Source: Nocardia vinacea
Lineage (GTDB): Bacteria > Actinomycetota > Actinomycetes > Mycobacteriales > Mycobacteriaceae
Length of the DNA stretch: 64,000 nucleotides
Direction: 5' to 3'
NCBI RefSeq assembly: GCF_035920345.1
Contig: NZ_CP109149.1
Span: 8,184,001-8,248,000, forward strand
Part shown: positions 42,605-50,957 of the stretch, piece after piece
Position numbering within the stretch: position 1 is the stretch's first letter
Layout of the letters: every line of letters starts with the position of its first letter
Notes under the pieces: generated by a model
Seen by the model: the letters and a program-made list of their open reading frames with translations, nothing else
What the model was told of the DNA's origin: nothing
Databases searched by the model: none
Program-made: the position numbers and the translations under genes

Positions 42605-43810
42605 TTAGATCACCTTTTTGAAGAATCCGCGCAGGTCGGCAAGTAACAGGTCGGGGGTTTCGTGTGCGGCCCAGTGCCCGCCGCGGTCGTATTCGTGCCA
42701 TTGCACGAGGTTGCGATGGTCGCGTTCGGCGAATTTGCGTGGCGGTTTGAAGTCGAAACCGAAGGAGGCCAGCCCGATCGGCACGCTGGTGGGCTTCGTC
42801 GCCTCGGTCGAGCGATGGTGCTCGAAGTAGAACCGGGCCGCGGGCGCCGAGCTATTGGTGAACCAGTAGATCGCCACATTGGTGAGCAATTCGTCGGTGC
42901 TCATCGCGTTCACCAGCGCTTGACCGCTCCAAGCGAGTTGACCGACCGGTGAATCCGACAATGCGTGGCCGAGGGTCTGCGGTTGCGCTTGCTGGGTGGC
43001 GTTGTGGATGGCGTGCGCGCGGAATTTCTGCCCGAAGTACAACAGGATCAGCTCGTATTCGCTGAGTCCGTCCAGCTCGCCCGGCTCGCGCCTGGGAAAG
43101 GAATAGAGCTGGGTCACATGTACGCCTACGACTCGATCCGGGGCGAACCGGCCCAGCTCAGGTGCGACGATGGCACCGCAGTCGTTGCCGTGCACGCCGT
43201 AGCGGTCGTAGCCGAGGCGGTTCATCAACTCGTCGAATGCTGCTGCCATGCGGGTCGGGCGCCAACCGGCGGTGTGGGTCGGTCCCGAGAACGCGAAGCC
43301 GGGATAGGACGGGATCACCACATGGAAGGCGTCGCTCGGATCGCCGCCATGCGCACGCGGATCGGTCAATTCGCCTACCAGGCCGAGGAATTCGGTGAAT
43401 GAACTCGGCCAACCGTGGGCGAGTAGTAGCGGCATCGCGTCGGGCTCCGGGGAAGTGACGTGCACGAAATGGATGGTTTGCCCGTCGATTTCGGTCGTGT
43501 ACTGCGGAAATGCGTTGAGCCGCCGCTCTTGTGCGCGCCAGTCGAAACTGTCGCGCCAGTATTCGTGCAGCGGGCGGACGAATGACAGCGGAACGCCGTA
43601 CTCCCAGCCGGGCCGCACCGGCACGCCCGGGTACACCCGGCCTGCGATCTCCCGGGCGGGTAGTTCCGCGACGTATCGGGTGTGCGCCAGGCGGTATGCC
43701 AGGTCGTCCAGGTCGGCCTGCGGGATCGCGATTCGGAAGGGCTTGATCTCGGACACCGCCTCAGCCTGCGAGAGTCGGGCGGTCGGAACAACGCCGAATC
43801 CGACTGTCAT
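42605..43810 (-). CDS. Epoxide hydrolase with EHN domain
   Basis: The ATG at 43810 gives 401 residues. The N-terminal EHN domain is IKPFRIAIPQADLDDLAYRL, followed by an alpha/beta-hydrolase fold with LLLAHGWPSSFTEF (HGWP oxyanion motif). The nucleophile Asp is probably in GNDCGAIVA, where the usual Trp is replaced by Cys, and the catalytic His is probably in GGHWAAHE. It opens lipophilic epoxides. It starts four bases from the end of the upstream TetR gene, so they form an operon. Confidence 0.9.
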   Translation of the reverse strand: MTVGFGVVPTARLSQAEAVSEIKPFRIAIPQADLDDLAYRLAHTRYVAELPAREIAGRVYPGVPVRPGWEYGVPLSFVRPLHEYWRDSFDWRAQERRLNAFPQYTTEIDGQTIHFVHVTSPEPDAMPLLLAHGWPSSFTEFLGLVGELTDPRAHGGDPSDAFHVVIPSYPGFAFSGPTHTAGWRPTRMAAAFDELMNRLGYDRYGVHGNDCGAIVAPELGRFAPDRVVGVHVTQLYSFPRREPGELDGLSEYELILLYFGQKFRAHAIHNATQQAQPQTLGHALSDSPVGQLAWSGQALVNAMSTDELLTNVAIYWFTNSSAPAARFYFEHHRSTEATKPTSVPIGLASFGFDFKPPRKFAERDHRNLVQWHEYDRGGHWAAHETPDLLLADLRGFFKKVI

Positions 43811-43814
43811 TCGA

Positions 43815-44405
43815 TTACTTTCGCTTATCGGTCGCCGCGTGCAATAGCCGGTCGACCAGCGTTTCGACGTAATCGTCGGTGAGTGGGCCGGTGCCGAACA
43901 GGGTGCGGGTGTAGAGCGGGGCCAGGATGATGTCGACCACCTCCAGCACCTCGGGTACCTGTTCGCCGCGAGCTTTGGCTCGATCCAGCATGGCCTGGAC
44001 CTGGTTCGCGCGTTCGCTGAGGAAGCGGTCGCGCGTCTGTTCGCCCGCCGTGCCGGTGTCGAGCAGCGCGAGAATCGTGCGCAGCAGCGCCAATCCGTCG
44101 GGTCCGCTGACATCGCGCGCCGCCTTGGCGGCGTACGCGCGCAGATCGCCCTCGAGCGAACCGGTATTCGGTATCGCCGACTCGGTGCCGAGCCGATCGA
44201 CGGTCACCTCCATGGCCAGTGCCTCGAGATTGCCCCAGCGCCGGTAGATGCTGGTATCGGCGACGCCGGCGCGGGTCGCGACATCGGCGACCGTGAAGTT
44301 GCCGTAGCCGCGTTCGGCGACCAGTTCGGTGACCGCCTTGTGTACCGCCGCGCGCACGCGGGCACTGCGACCTCCGGGACGGCGGGCGCGGGCTTGTTCA
44401 TCCAC
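43815..44405 (-). CDS. TetR-family regulator of the epoxide hydrolase operon
   Basis: The protein has 196 residues. A basic arm (RARRPGGRSARVR) precedes the helix-turn-helix TVADVATRAGVADTSIYRRW; the C-terminal domain fits the TetR_C group with FLSERANQVQAMLDRA. The epoxide hydrolase lies four bases downstream. It is probably autoregulated, and the gene at 44648 may be a divergent target. Confidence 0.92.
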   Translation of the reverse strand: MDEQARARRPGGRSARVRAAVHKAVTELVAERGYGNFTVADVATRAGVADTSIYRRWGNLEALAMEVTVDRLGTESAIPNTGSLEGDLRAYAAKAARDVSGPDGLALLRTILALLDTGTAGEQTRDRFLSERANQVQAMLDRAKARGEQVPEVLEVVDIILAPLYTRTLFGTGPLTDDYVETLVDRLLHAATDKRK

Positions 44406-44499
44406 GCCTCCATCTTAAAGCAGTCAAGACTTGCGTTTGTGTGCGGGCAGCCGCTATCGTGTTCTTAACGCCACAAATAACTGCGTTTAGGAGCAGGCA

Positions 44500-44610
44500 A
44501 TGGAACCGATCGCACCGCGGCGGTGTCCTCGCGTCGCGCCGCCTTCGATCAGCGGGATCGCCGTCGACGGCATCTACGACTGGCTCGACGACACATTCGG
44601 CCAGGCGTGA
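44500..44610 (+). CDS. Short ORF of unknown status
   Basis: A 36-codon ORF with GGAG six bases before its ATG, between the divergent TetR and DinB-like genes. It ends with GIYDWLDDTFGQA. I recognise no family. The good ribosome site and coding-like C-terminal part suggest either a small peptide or the fused ends of a deleted gene, as seen twice elsewhere in this window. Confidence 0.35.
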   Translation: MEPIAPRRCPRVAPPSISGIAVDGIYDWLDDTFGQA

Positions 44611-44647
44611 CCTACCCCTCACTGCTCGAGACTTTCAGGAGATCGAC

Positions 44648-45196
44648 ATGATCAACCGCATCGACCGCGCCATCGATATGACCGGTGGCATCGTCAAAGG
44701 CATTGCCGCACAACAGATGAACGTACCCACGCCGTGTCGGGAATGGGATCTGCGCGAACTGCTCAATCACTTGGTGGGCGGCATGAATATCTTTGCCGCT
44801 CAACTACAGGGCCTGACCCCGGTTCGCGAACACCACGACGACTGGCTCGACACCGACCCGCAGGGCGCCTACGCCGAGGCGGCCGTGCTCGACCGCGCGG
44901 CCTGGCATCGCCCCGACGCACTCGAGCAGAAGGTGCGTCTCGGCTTCGGCGAGGTGCCCGGCCCGATGGCGGCGGTGATCCACCTGACCGAACTCGTCGT
45001 GCATGGTGTCGATCTGGCGGTCGCCACCGGACAGGACGACTTGGTCGACGAGCAGCTGTGTGCGGAGATGCTGGCGATCATGCATGAGATGGGCATCGAA
45101 AACTTCCGCGTACCAGGGATGTTCGGTCCGGAGGTCGCGGCGCCCGCCGCCGCGCCCGCACACCGTCGGCTGCTCGCCTACGTCGGCCGAGCGTGA
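44648..45196 (+). CDS. DinB-like / TIGR03086-type metal-binding protein
   Basis: The protein has 182 residues; the ATG at 44648 follows AGGAG. It has the mycothiol-dependent maleylpyruvate isomerase N-terminal fold: TPCREWDLRELLNHLVGGMN with the first metal His, and VIHLTELVVHGVDLAVATG with further His ligands. Such proteins often act as mycothiol transferases. The substrate is unknown. It is divergent from the TetR/epoxide-hydrolase operon. A short terminator follows. Confidence 0.88.
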   Translation: MINRIDRAIDMTGGIVKGIAAQQMNVPTPCREWDLRELLNHLVGGMNIFAAQLQGLTPVREHHDDWLDTDPQGAYAEAAVLDRAAWHRPDALEQKVRLGFGEVPGPMAAVIHLTELVVHGVDLAVATGQDDLVDEQLCAEMLAIMHEMGIENFRVPGMFGPEVAAPAAAPAHRRLLAYVGRA

Positions 45197-45203
45197 TCCA
45201 CTG

Positions 45204-45230
45204 GCCCGTCGCGTCGCTGCGACGGGCTTT
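45204..45230 (+). terminator. Terminator between convergent genes
   Basis: GCCCGTCGC pairs with GCGACGGGC and is followed by TTT. It lies between the DinB-like gene and the convergent LysR gene. Confidence 0.65.
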
Positions 45231-45234
45231 CGCC

Positions 45235-46131
45235 TCAGTCCTGCTCCAGCGGCCCCAACTCGCGAACAACGCTCGCCAGCGCGCGAATCTGCTGGGTTTC
45301 GCCGCCGCTGCGCCAGATCAGTGCCCACCGGACAATGTGCGAATCGCTGATCGGCACGTAGCGAATGCCGGGTCGGTTGTAGTAGCGGGCGACGTGGCTC
45401 ATGCCCATGGTGAAGGCGCTGCGGGTGCTGGCGACCGTCAGGATGTCTTCCACCGTCGAGACGGTGCAAACGCGTTCGATGGGACGGCCCCTGGGTGTAT
45501 AGAAGGGGCTGATGGCGTCCTCCCAGTAGTCGGGCATCGGCTTGCTCGGAGCCAGCACCCCGCGATCGCCGAAAACCTCCAGGGATAAATGCTTTTCGTC
45601 CGCAAGCTCGTGGTCGTCGCCCATCATCGCCACCATGGGTTCGGTGGAGATGATCGGCCCGACAGTCAGATCGGGTTCCTCGACCGGTAACCATGCGATG
45701 ACCACGTCGGCCTCGCCACGTCGCAACGGGTCGAATTGTTCGATGAACTCGATATTGCGGATCTGTAGTTCCCACTGCGGGTGCCGAGTACGGAAAAGCT
45801 CCCAAAATGGCCGGTAGTCATACGAATTGAAGCCGATCATGGCGATGCGAAGTATCCGGGCCGCCCCTTGTGCGGTCGAGCGCGCGTTCTCGATGGCCTG
45901 CGTCAGCTCGTGGTATGCCGGGCGCAAGTCGCTGAGCAACTGCTTGCCCAGCGCGGTGAGCTGGATATTGCGCGGGTTGCTGCGGTCGATGAGACGTCCA
46001 CCGATACGACGTTCCTGATTCTTGATCGACTGGCTGATCCGAGCTTGGGAAAGATACATCCGTTCCGCGGTCCGCCCGAAGTGCAACTCCTCGGCCAGCG
46101 CCAGAAAGATTTCGATATCTCTCAGTTCCAT
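45235..46131 (-). CDS. LysR-family transcriptional regulator
   Basis: The protein has 298 residues. The N-terminal helix-turn-helix is AEELHFGRTAERMYLSQARI, followed by the linker helix and a substrate-binding domain (ILRIAMIGFNSYDYRPFWE). It is close to the LysR subgroup that starts MELRDIEIFLALAEELHFGRTAER. It is divergent from the TetR at 46257; its target is not obvious. Confidence 0.93.
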   Translation of the reverse strand: MELRDIEIFLALAEELHFGRTAERMYLSQARISQSIKNQERRIGGRLIDRSNPRNIQLTALGKQLLSDLRPAYHELTQAIENARSTAQGAARILRIAMIGFNSYDYRPFWELFRTRHPQWELQIRNIEFIEQFDPLRRGEADVVIAWLPVEEPDLTVGPIISTEPMVAMMGDDHELADEKHLSLEVFGDRGVLAPSKPMPDYWEDAISPFYTPRGRPIERVCTVSTVEDILTVASTRSAFTMGMSHVARYYNRPGIRYVPISDSHIVRWALIWRSGGETQQIRALASVVRELGPLEQD

Positions 46132-46220
46132 CGTGGTGCTCCTGATTGGTTACGCCAGGCAATCAGAACATTTTTCGACAGGACGCGCTGCTGAGGCCGG
46201 CGTTCGAAGTCCGGCGATGA

Positions 46221-46249
46221 ACATACAGATCTGTATGTAAGTGTAGAAT
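46221..46249 (+). promoter_or_regulatory. TetR operator and leaderless promoter (site 1)
   Basis: ACATACAGATCTGTATGT at 46221-46238 is a perfect 18-bp palindrome. A -10-like TAGAAT lies at 46244-46249, seven bases before the TetR ATG, so the mRNA is probably leaderless. The same palindrome, changed only in the centre, occurs at 47218-47235. Confidence 0.85.
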
Positions 46250-46256
46250 CGCCGGA

Positions 46257-46904
46257 ATGACCAGGTCCGAAGCGCCCAAGCGCCGCACGCAGGAGCAGCG
46301 CAGTAGTGAGATGCGCACGCGATTGCTCGATGCCACCATCGACTGCCTGGTCGAATACGGGTATGCGGGGACGACGACGCCGCGGGTCGCCGAGTTGGCC
46401 GGGGTCACCCGCGGGGCTCAGGTGCACCATTTCGGGTCCAAGACCGATCTGGTGGTCGCGGCGATCAGCCATCTGGCGCAGTTGCGTGCGGAGACCGCGA
46501 TGCGGGAGATGCCCAGGGTCCAGGGCGGCGGCGATCCGGTCGGGGCGGCCTTGGACTTCCTGTGGGAGCTACATCAGGGGCCGCTGTTCATCGCCACCGC
46601 CGAGCTGTGGGTGGCGGGCCGGACCGATCCGGTACTCGCCTCGGCCATGGAGAAGGTCGAGCCGTTCGTCAACAACGCCGTACTGATGGCGGTCGCCCGA
46701 TTCGTCCCGGATGAGATGCGGCGCAAGGAGGCCCGCGATTTCGTCTACACCGCGATGGATGCGCTGCGCGGAATTTTGGTCTCCAACTTCATCGATCCGG
46801 ATTCGGAACGGGCACATCGGCGTTGGCGGCGGGCGTCGGTGCATCTGCGGGAGATCGCAAGCGCCGCATTGGCCGCGCGTCCGATGCTGGGTACCGCCGA
46901 ATAG
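46257..46904 (+). CDS. TetR-family regulator of the beta-oxidation operon
   Basis: The protein has 215 residues. The helix-turn-helix is TTPRVAELAGVTRGAQVHHF, preceded by a basic arm (KRRTQEQRS). The ligand domain is helical. Its own promoter and the leader of the downstream thiolase-MaoC-SDR-dehydrogenase operon carry the same 18-bp palindrome, so it very probably represses both. The inducer is likely an acyl-CoA or the pathway substrate; that is inference. Confidence 0.93.
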   Translation: MTRSEAPKRRTQEQRSSEMRTRLLDATIDCLVEYGYAGTTTPRVAELAGVTRGAQVHHFGSKTDLVVAAISHLAQLRAETAMREMPRVQGGGDPVGAALDFLWELHQGPLFIATAELWVAGRTDPVLASAMEKVEPFVNNAVLMAVARFVPDEMRRKEARDFVYTAMDALRGILVSNFIDPDSERAHRRWRRASVHLREIASAALAARPMLGTAE

Positions 46905-47332
46905 CTAACGGCCACCGAGCTTTTCGACCCGGCAGCCTGCCAACATCTCAGTGTTGGCGGCAGTTGATCATCTTCTTGCAGGTTCCGGCGTCCGCATGTC
47001 CGGCGCGCTGCTGGCTGCGGCGTCTGCCCGTCACCTATGGCGTAGATCGCCGAGCGCGTCAACTTTCTGCGCTTCATGCCCCGGCACGCCGGAAGGCTTG
47101 CCGTTGCCCTTGGCGGATGGCGCGATGCGCGCCACCCGCGGCATGGCGGCCCCGATTGTCCTGAGCTGGGAGTTCTTGTATTTCACGGTCTGGATTTCCT
47201 TGTACCCTTGCAGGCTTACATACAGCTCTGTATGTTTGTTTCTGTTCGATCCGGGCGGTATCGATCACTGCGGGCTGTCGTCTACGGCGTGGCGCATGGT
47301 CACCCCGGGTCAGGTACTACGTGAGGAGTTCG
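46905..47332 (+). other. Long leader before the beta-oxidation operon
   Basis: These 428 bases separate the TetR stop and the thiolase start. The contents are a hairpin with arms GCCAACA/TGTTGGC at 46939-46958, which may terminate the TetR transcript, and the operator at 47218. A Lys-rich frame on the minus strand at about 47033-47210 matches no family I know. No gene is supported. Confidence 0.5.
47218..47235 (+). promoter_or_regulatory. TetR operator (site 2) of the beta-oxidation operon
   Basis: ACATACAGCTCTGTATGT matches the palindrome upstream of the TetR gene except for one central base. It lies 98 bases before the thiolase start. Two matching sites define a small regulon. Confidence 0.85.
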
Positions 47333-48538
47333 ATGGCGAACAAGGTCTACGTCGTTGGCGTCGGCATGACGAAGTTCGAAAAGCCGGGCCGCCGTACGAA
47401 CGAGGACGGCAGCGCGTGGGACTACCCGGATATGGCGCGGGAATCGGGTACCAAGGCGCTCGCCGATGCCGGGATCGACTATCGCGAAGTCGAGCAGGCT
47501 TACGTCGGTTATGTCTACGGCGAATCCACCTCCGGACAGCGCGCGGTCTACGAACTGGGGATGACCGGCATTCCGGTGGTCAACGTCAACAACAACTGCT
47601 CGACCGGATCCACGGCGCTTTATCTTGCAGCACAGGCGATTCGGGGCGGTCTGGCCGATTGCACGCTGGCATTGGGTTTCGAGAAGATGCAGCCGGGCTC
47701 GCTCGGTTCCACCTGGGACGATCGCGAACAGCCGATGGCCAAGCACGTCATGGCGCTCGCGGAGATCTCCGAGGTGCTTTTCCCGGTGGCGCCGTGGATG
47801 TTCGGCGCGGCCGGGCGCGAGCATATGAAGCAGTACGGCACCACCGCGGAGCACTTCGCGAAGATCGGCTACAAGAATCACAAGCATTCGGTGAACAACC
47901 CGTATTCGCAGTTCCAGGACGCGTATTCGCTCGATGACATCCTGGCCTCGCGGATGATCTACGACCCGCTCACCAAGCTGCAATGTTCGCCGACCTCGGA
48001 CGGTTCGGGTGCGGTCGTGCTGGCCAGCGAGGAATTCGTGAATTCGCACGACCTCGCGGCGCAGGCGGTGGAGATCGTCGGCCAGGCGATGACCACCGAC
48101 TTCGCCTCCACCTTCGACAACACCGCCAAGAACCTCATCGGCTACGACATGAATGTCCAAGCCGCGCAACAGGTGTACCAGCAGGCCGGCCTCGGTCCGG
48201 AGGGCTTTCAGGTCATCGAGCTGCACGACTGCTTCTCCGCCAACGAACTGCTGCTATACGAGGCCCTCGGGCTCTGCGGCGAGGGCGAGGCCGGAAAGCT
48301 CATCGACGACAACCAGACCACCTACGGCGGCAAGTGGGTCGTGAACCCCTCCGGCGGACTGATCTCCAAGGGGCACCCCTTGGGTGCAACAGGTTTGGCG
48401 CAATGCTCCGAACTCACCTGGCAGCTGCGCGGTACCGCCGACAAGCGTCAGGTCGACAACGTTACCGCCGCACTGCAGCACAACATCGGGCTCGGCGGCG
48501 CTGCCGTGGTGACCGCCTACCAGCGTGCCGATCGCTGA
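47333..48538 (+). CDS. Thiolase / SCP2-type lipid-transfer protein
   Basis: The ATG at 47333 follows GAGGAG and gives 401 residues. It is a SCP-x-type thiolase: acyl-accepting Cys89 in [17 protein letters not shown] with a catalytic His, and [14 protein letters not shown]. It probably cleaves a 3-ketoacyl-CoA to yield acetyl- or propionyl-CoA, last step of the beta-oxidation cycle encoded downstream. Family members also act in sterol side-chain breakdown. It is the first gene of a five-gene operon. Confidence 0.93.
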   Translation: MANKVYVVGVGMTKFEKPGRRTNEDGSAWDYPDMARESGTKALADAGIDYREVEQAYVGYVYGESTSGQRAVYELGMTGIPVVNVNNNCSTGSTALYLAAQAIRGGLADCTLALGFEKMQPGSLGSTWDDREQPMAKHVMALAEISEVLFPVAPWMFGAAGREHMKQYGTTAEHFAKIGYKNHKHSVNNPYSQFQDAYSLDDILASRMIYDPLTKLQCSPTSDGSGAVVLASEEFVNSHDLAAQAVEIVGQAMTTDFASTFDNTAKNLIGYDMNVQAAQQVYQQAGLGPEGFQVIELHDCFSANELLLYEALGLCGEGEAGKLIDDNQTTYGGKWVVNPSGGLISKGHPLGATGLAQCSELTWQLRGTADKRQVDNVTAALQHNIGLGGAAVVTAYQRADR

Positions 48539-48602
48539 GCGTCGATCCGATCCAGCGCTGACATTCCAACTGCCACAAGAACACTCGACGAGGAGTCAAA
48601 CC

Positions 48603-49046
48603 ATGGGCCACATCGAAGCCACCAAGGACGTCAACGCCACCCCCGAGGCCCTGTGGGCCGTTGTCTCCGACCCGCAGACCTGGGACAAATGGTTCACCAT
48701 CCACGAGCGCTTCATCGAGGAGCCGCCGGCCGTGCTGACCCCCGGCGCGAAGCTGGTCGCGAAGATCGTGATGCTCGGCATGGCCAACAAGCTGGAGTGG
48801 TCGGTCGTGGCCGTCGAACAGCCGAACAAGCTGACCCTCGGCGGCACCGGAATGGCCGGTGTGAAGACCGAATTCACCTTCGATATCCAGCCCAACGACG
48901 GCGGCGGCTCCACCGTATCGGTGTCCGGTGACTTCGAGGGCGCGCTGATCAAGGGCGCGTTGGGCAAGGCGGTCGAGAAGGACGGCCTCGAGCAACTCGA
49001 CAAGTCGCTGGAGCAGCTCGACACGCTCGCCGTCGCGGCGGCCTGA
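48603..49046 (+). CDS. SRPBCC-family hydrophobic-ligand protein
   Basis: The protein has 147 residues; the ATG at 48603 follows GAGGAG. It has the START/polyketide-cyclase fold pattern: N-terminal ATPEALWAVVSDPQTWDKWF, a central ligand-pocket region, and a C-terminal helix ALGKAVEKDGLEQLDKSLEQL. Such proteins bind or carry hydrophobic compounds. In this operon it may hold the acyl substrate or a product; that is inference. Confidence 0.88.
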   Translation: MGHIEATKDVNATPEALWAVVSDPQTWDKWFTIHERFIEEPPAVLTPGAKLVAKIVMLGMANKLEWSVVAVEQPNKLTLGGTGMAGVKTEFTFDIQPNDGGGSTVSVSGDFEGALIKGALGKAVEKDGLEQLDKSLEQLDTLAVAAA

Positions 49047-49069
49047 TTCCGCCACCGAAGGAGAGTGCG

Positions 49070-49948
49070 ATGACAGCGGAGACCACTGCGGCCCGCCTGG
49101 TGGAGTTCGACGACGCCGGTCTGGAAATCTGGTGTGACGAAGAGCGTTTCGAGGTCACCGGGGAGCGGCTCGCCGAGTACGCCGCGGCCACCAACGACCC
49201 GATCGAGGCCCATCTGACGGGCGAGGTCGCCTCGCCGGTCTTCGGCATCGTCCCGGTCTTCGAGGCCATGATGATGCCGGTGATCGACGTGGTGCCGATG
49301 GATATCTTCGGGCGGGTCGTGCATGGGGAGCAGGACTTCCATTTCCACCGCGCGATCCAGCCGGGGGACAAGCTGGTCTCGCGGGCCAAGGCCGTCGGCT
49401 ACACCAGCCGCTCCAATGGCACCACCATCACCATCCTCATCGAATGCCGCATCGAGGAAGGTGATTTGGTCAACGAGCAGTATCTGACCGCTTTCTTCCG
49501 CAATATCGACGCGGGCAAGTCGGAGGGTCTGGCAGCCCCGGCACACAAGTTCGACGAGAACCTGCGGACGCAGGATCCGGTCGCGGTCGTGCCGCAGCAT
49601 GTCGATCTCGATCAGACCTACCGCTATTCGCCCGCTTCCGGTGACCCGGTGCCGCTGCATCTGGACGAGCAGGTCGCCAAGGACGCGGGTCTGCCCGGCG
49701 TCATCGCGCACGGTCTGTGCACCATGGCCTTCGCCTCGTGGGCCGTGCTGACCGAGGTCGCGGGCTCGGATGTCAACCGGCTGAAGCGATTTGCCGTTCG
49801 ATTCGCCAAGATGGTCTTCCCCGGTGACAACCTGGAGACCCGGATCTGGAAGGTCGGCTCGGCCGACGGCGTCACCACCTACGCCTTCGAAACGGTCCGT
49901 GGCGAGGACGTCGTACTCAGCGACGGCCTCGCCGAGATCGCCGATTAG
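49070..49948 (+). CDS. MaoC-type enoyl-CoA hydratase, double hot-dog
   Basis: The protein has 292 residues. The N-terminal half resembles the FAS1-type dehydratase region (GEQDFHFHRAIQPGDKL). The C-terminal half has the hydratase-2 signature SGDPVPLHLDEQVAKDAG and GVIAHGLCTMAF, with Asp and His catalytic residues. It probably hydrates the enoyl-CoA made by the dehydrogenase. It is preceded by GAAGGAGA and is the third gene of the operon. Confidence 0.92.
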   Translation: MTAETTAARLVEFDDAGLEIWCDEERFEVTGERLAEYAAATNDPIEAHLTGEVASPVFGIVPVFEAMMMPVIDVVPMDIFGRVVHGEQDFHFHRAIQPGDKLVSRAKAVGYTSRSNGTTITILIECRIEEGDLVNEQYLTAFFRNIDAGKSEGLAAPAHKFDENLRTQDPVAVVPQHVDLDQTYRYSPASGDPVPLHLDEQVAKDAGLPGVIAHGLCTMAFASWAVLTEVAGSDVNRLKRFAVRFAKMVFPGDNLETRIWKVGSADGVTTYAFETVRGEDVVLSDGLAEIAD

Positions 49949-50022
49949 CCACCCGTCCCGGCGAGAGCCGCGACATTCATTTCGCCACGGGATACCGGGG
50001 CAGAGGACAGGAGCCGACGCAC

Positions 50023-50904
50023 ATGGGTGCACTGGAAGGAAAAGTCGCCATTATCACCGGCGCGGGCCGTGGTATCGGCCGCGAGCACGCGCTGCTGTTC
50101 GCTCGCGAGGGCGCCAACATCGTCGTCAATGACCTGGGCGGCAGCAATTCCGGCGAGGGTACCGATGTCGGTCCCGCGCAGGAGGTCGCCGATGAGATCG
50201 TCGCGGCCGGCGGCAAGGCCGTCGCGAACACCGAGAACATCGCGACCTGGGACGGCGCGAAGAAGCTCGTCGATCAGGCGGTTTCGGAGTTCGGCGGCCT
50301 GGATATCGTGATCAACAACGCGGGCATTCTGCGCGACGCCTTCATCGCGGGCATGGACGAGGCACAGTGGGACGCGGTCGTTGCCGTACACCTGAAAGGC
50401 CACGCGGCCGTGCTGCGTCACGCCGCGGCGTTCTGGAAGGACCAGAGCAAGGCTGGCAACCAGCCGAATGCGGCGGTCGTCAACACCGCATCGGCATCGG
50501 GTGTCACGGTGCCGAATGCCGGTCAGGGCAACTACGGCGCCGCCAAGGCGGGGATCGCGGCGCTGACCCTGGTCGCGGCCGACGAACTGGCGCGCTATGG
50601 CGTGCGGGTCAATGCCATCGCGCCGATCGCGCGTACCCGCCTCACCCTGGCCACTCCAGGCATGGGCGCGATGATGGCTGCCGAGGCCGAGGCGGCCGAG
50701 GAAGAGGGCGGTTTCGACGCCTTCAGTCCCGCCAATATCTCCCCGTTGGTCGCATACTTGGCTTCCGATAAGTGTGCGATCACCGGCAAGGTGTTCGCGG
50801 TACAGGGCGGTGCCATTTCCGAACTCGCCGGTTGGCACGATGTGAAGACGATCGAGGCCGAGGGTCCCTGGCTCATCGACGACATCGCCGCTCGGCTTCC
50901 CTGA
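50023..50904 (+). CDS. SDR-family 3-hydroxyacyl-CoA dehydrogenase
   Basis: The protein has 293 residues. It has TGAGRGIG at 13-20, an Asp in VVNDLGG that favours NAD, NNAG, the Ser in NTASASG and the NYGAAKAG catalytic pair. It resembles the SDR module of multifunctional enzyme 2. In the operon it would oxidise the 3-hydroxyacyl-CoA from the MaoC enzyme. Low-complexity Ala/Glu residues (AAEAEAAEEEGG) lie in the substrate loop. Confidence 0.92.
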   Translation: MGALEGKVAIITGAGRGIGREHALLFAREGANIVVNDLGGSNSGEGTDVGPAQEVADEIVAAGGKAVANTENIATWDGAKKLVDQAVSEFGGLDIVINNAGILRDAFIAGMDEAQWDAVVAVHLKGHAAVLRHAAAFWKDQSKAGNQPNAAVVNTASASGVTVPNAGQGNYGAAKAGIAALTLVAADELARYGVRVNAIAPIARTRLTLATPGMGAMMAAEAEAAEEEGGFDAFSPANISPLVAYLASDKCAITGKVFAVQGGAISELAGWHDVKTIEAEGPWLIDDIAARLP

Positions 50905-50957
50905 GCTGACCAACCCCGTCGGCTTCGCCGACCGCCACCCCCCTGGTTAGGAGAACG

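Noticed and set aside
46905..47332. Lys-rich minus-strand frame upstream of the thiolase operon
   Set aside because: No start with a ribosome site, no recognisable domain, and it overlaps the TetR operator.
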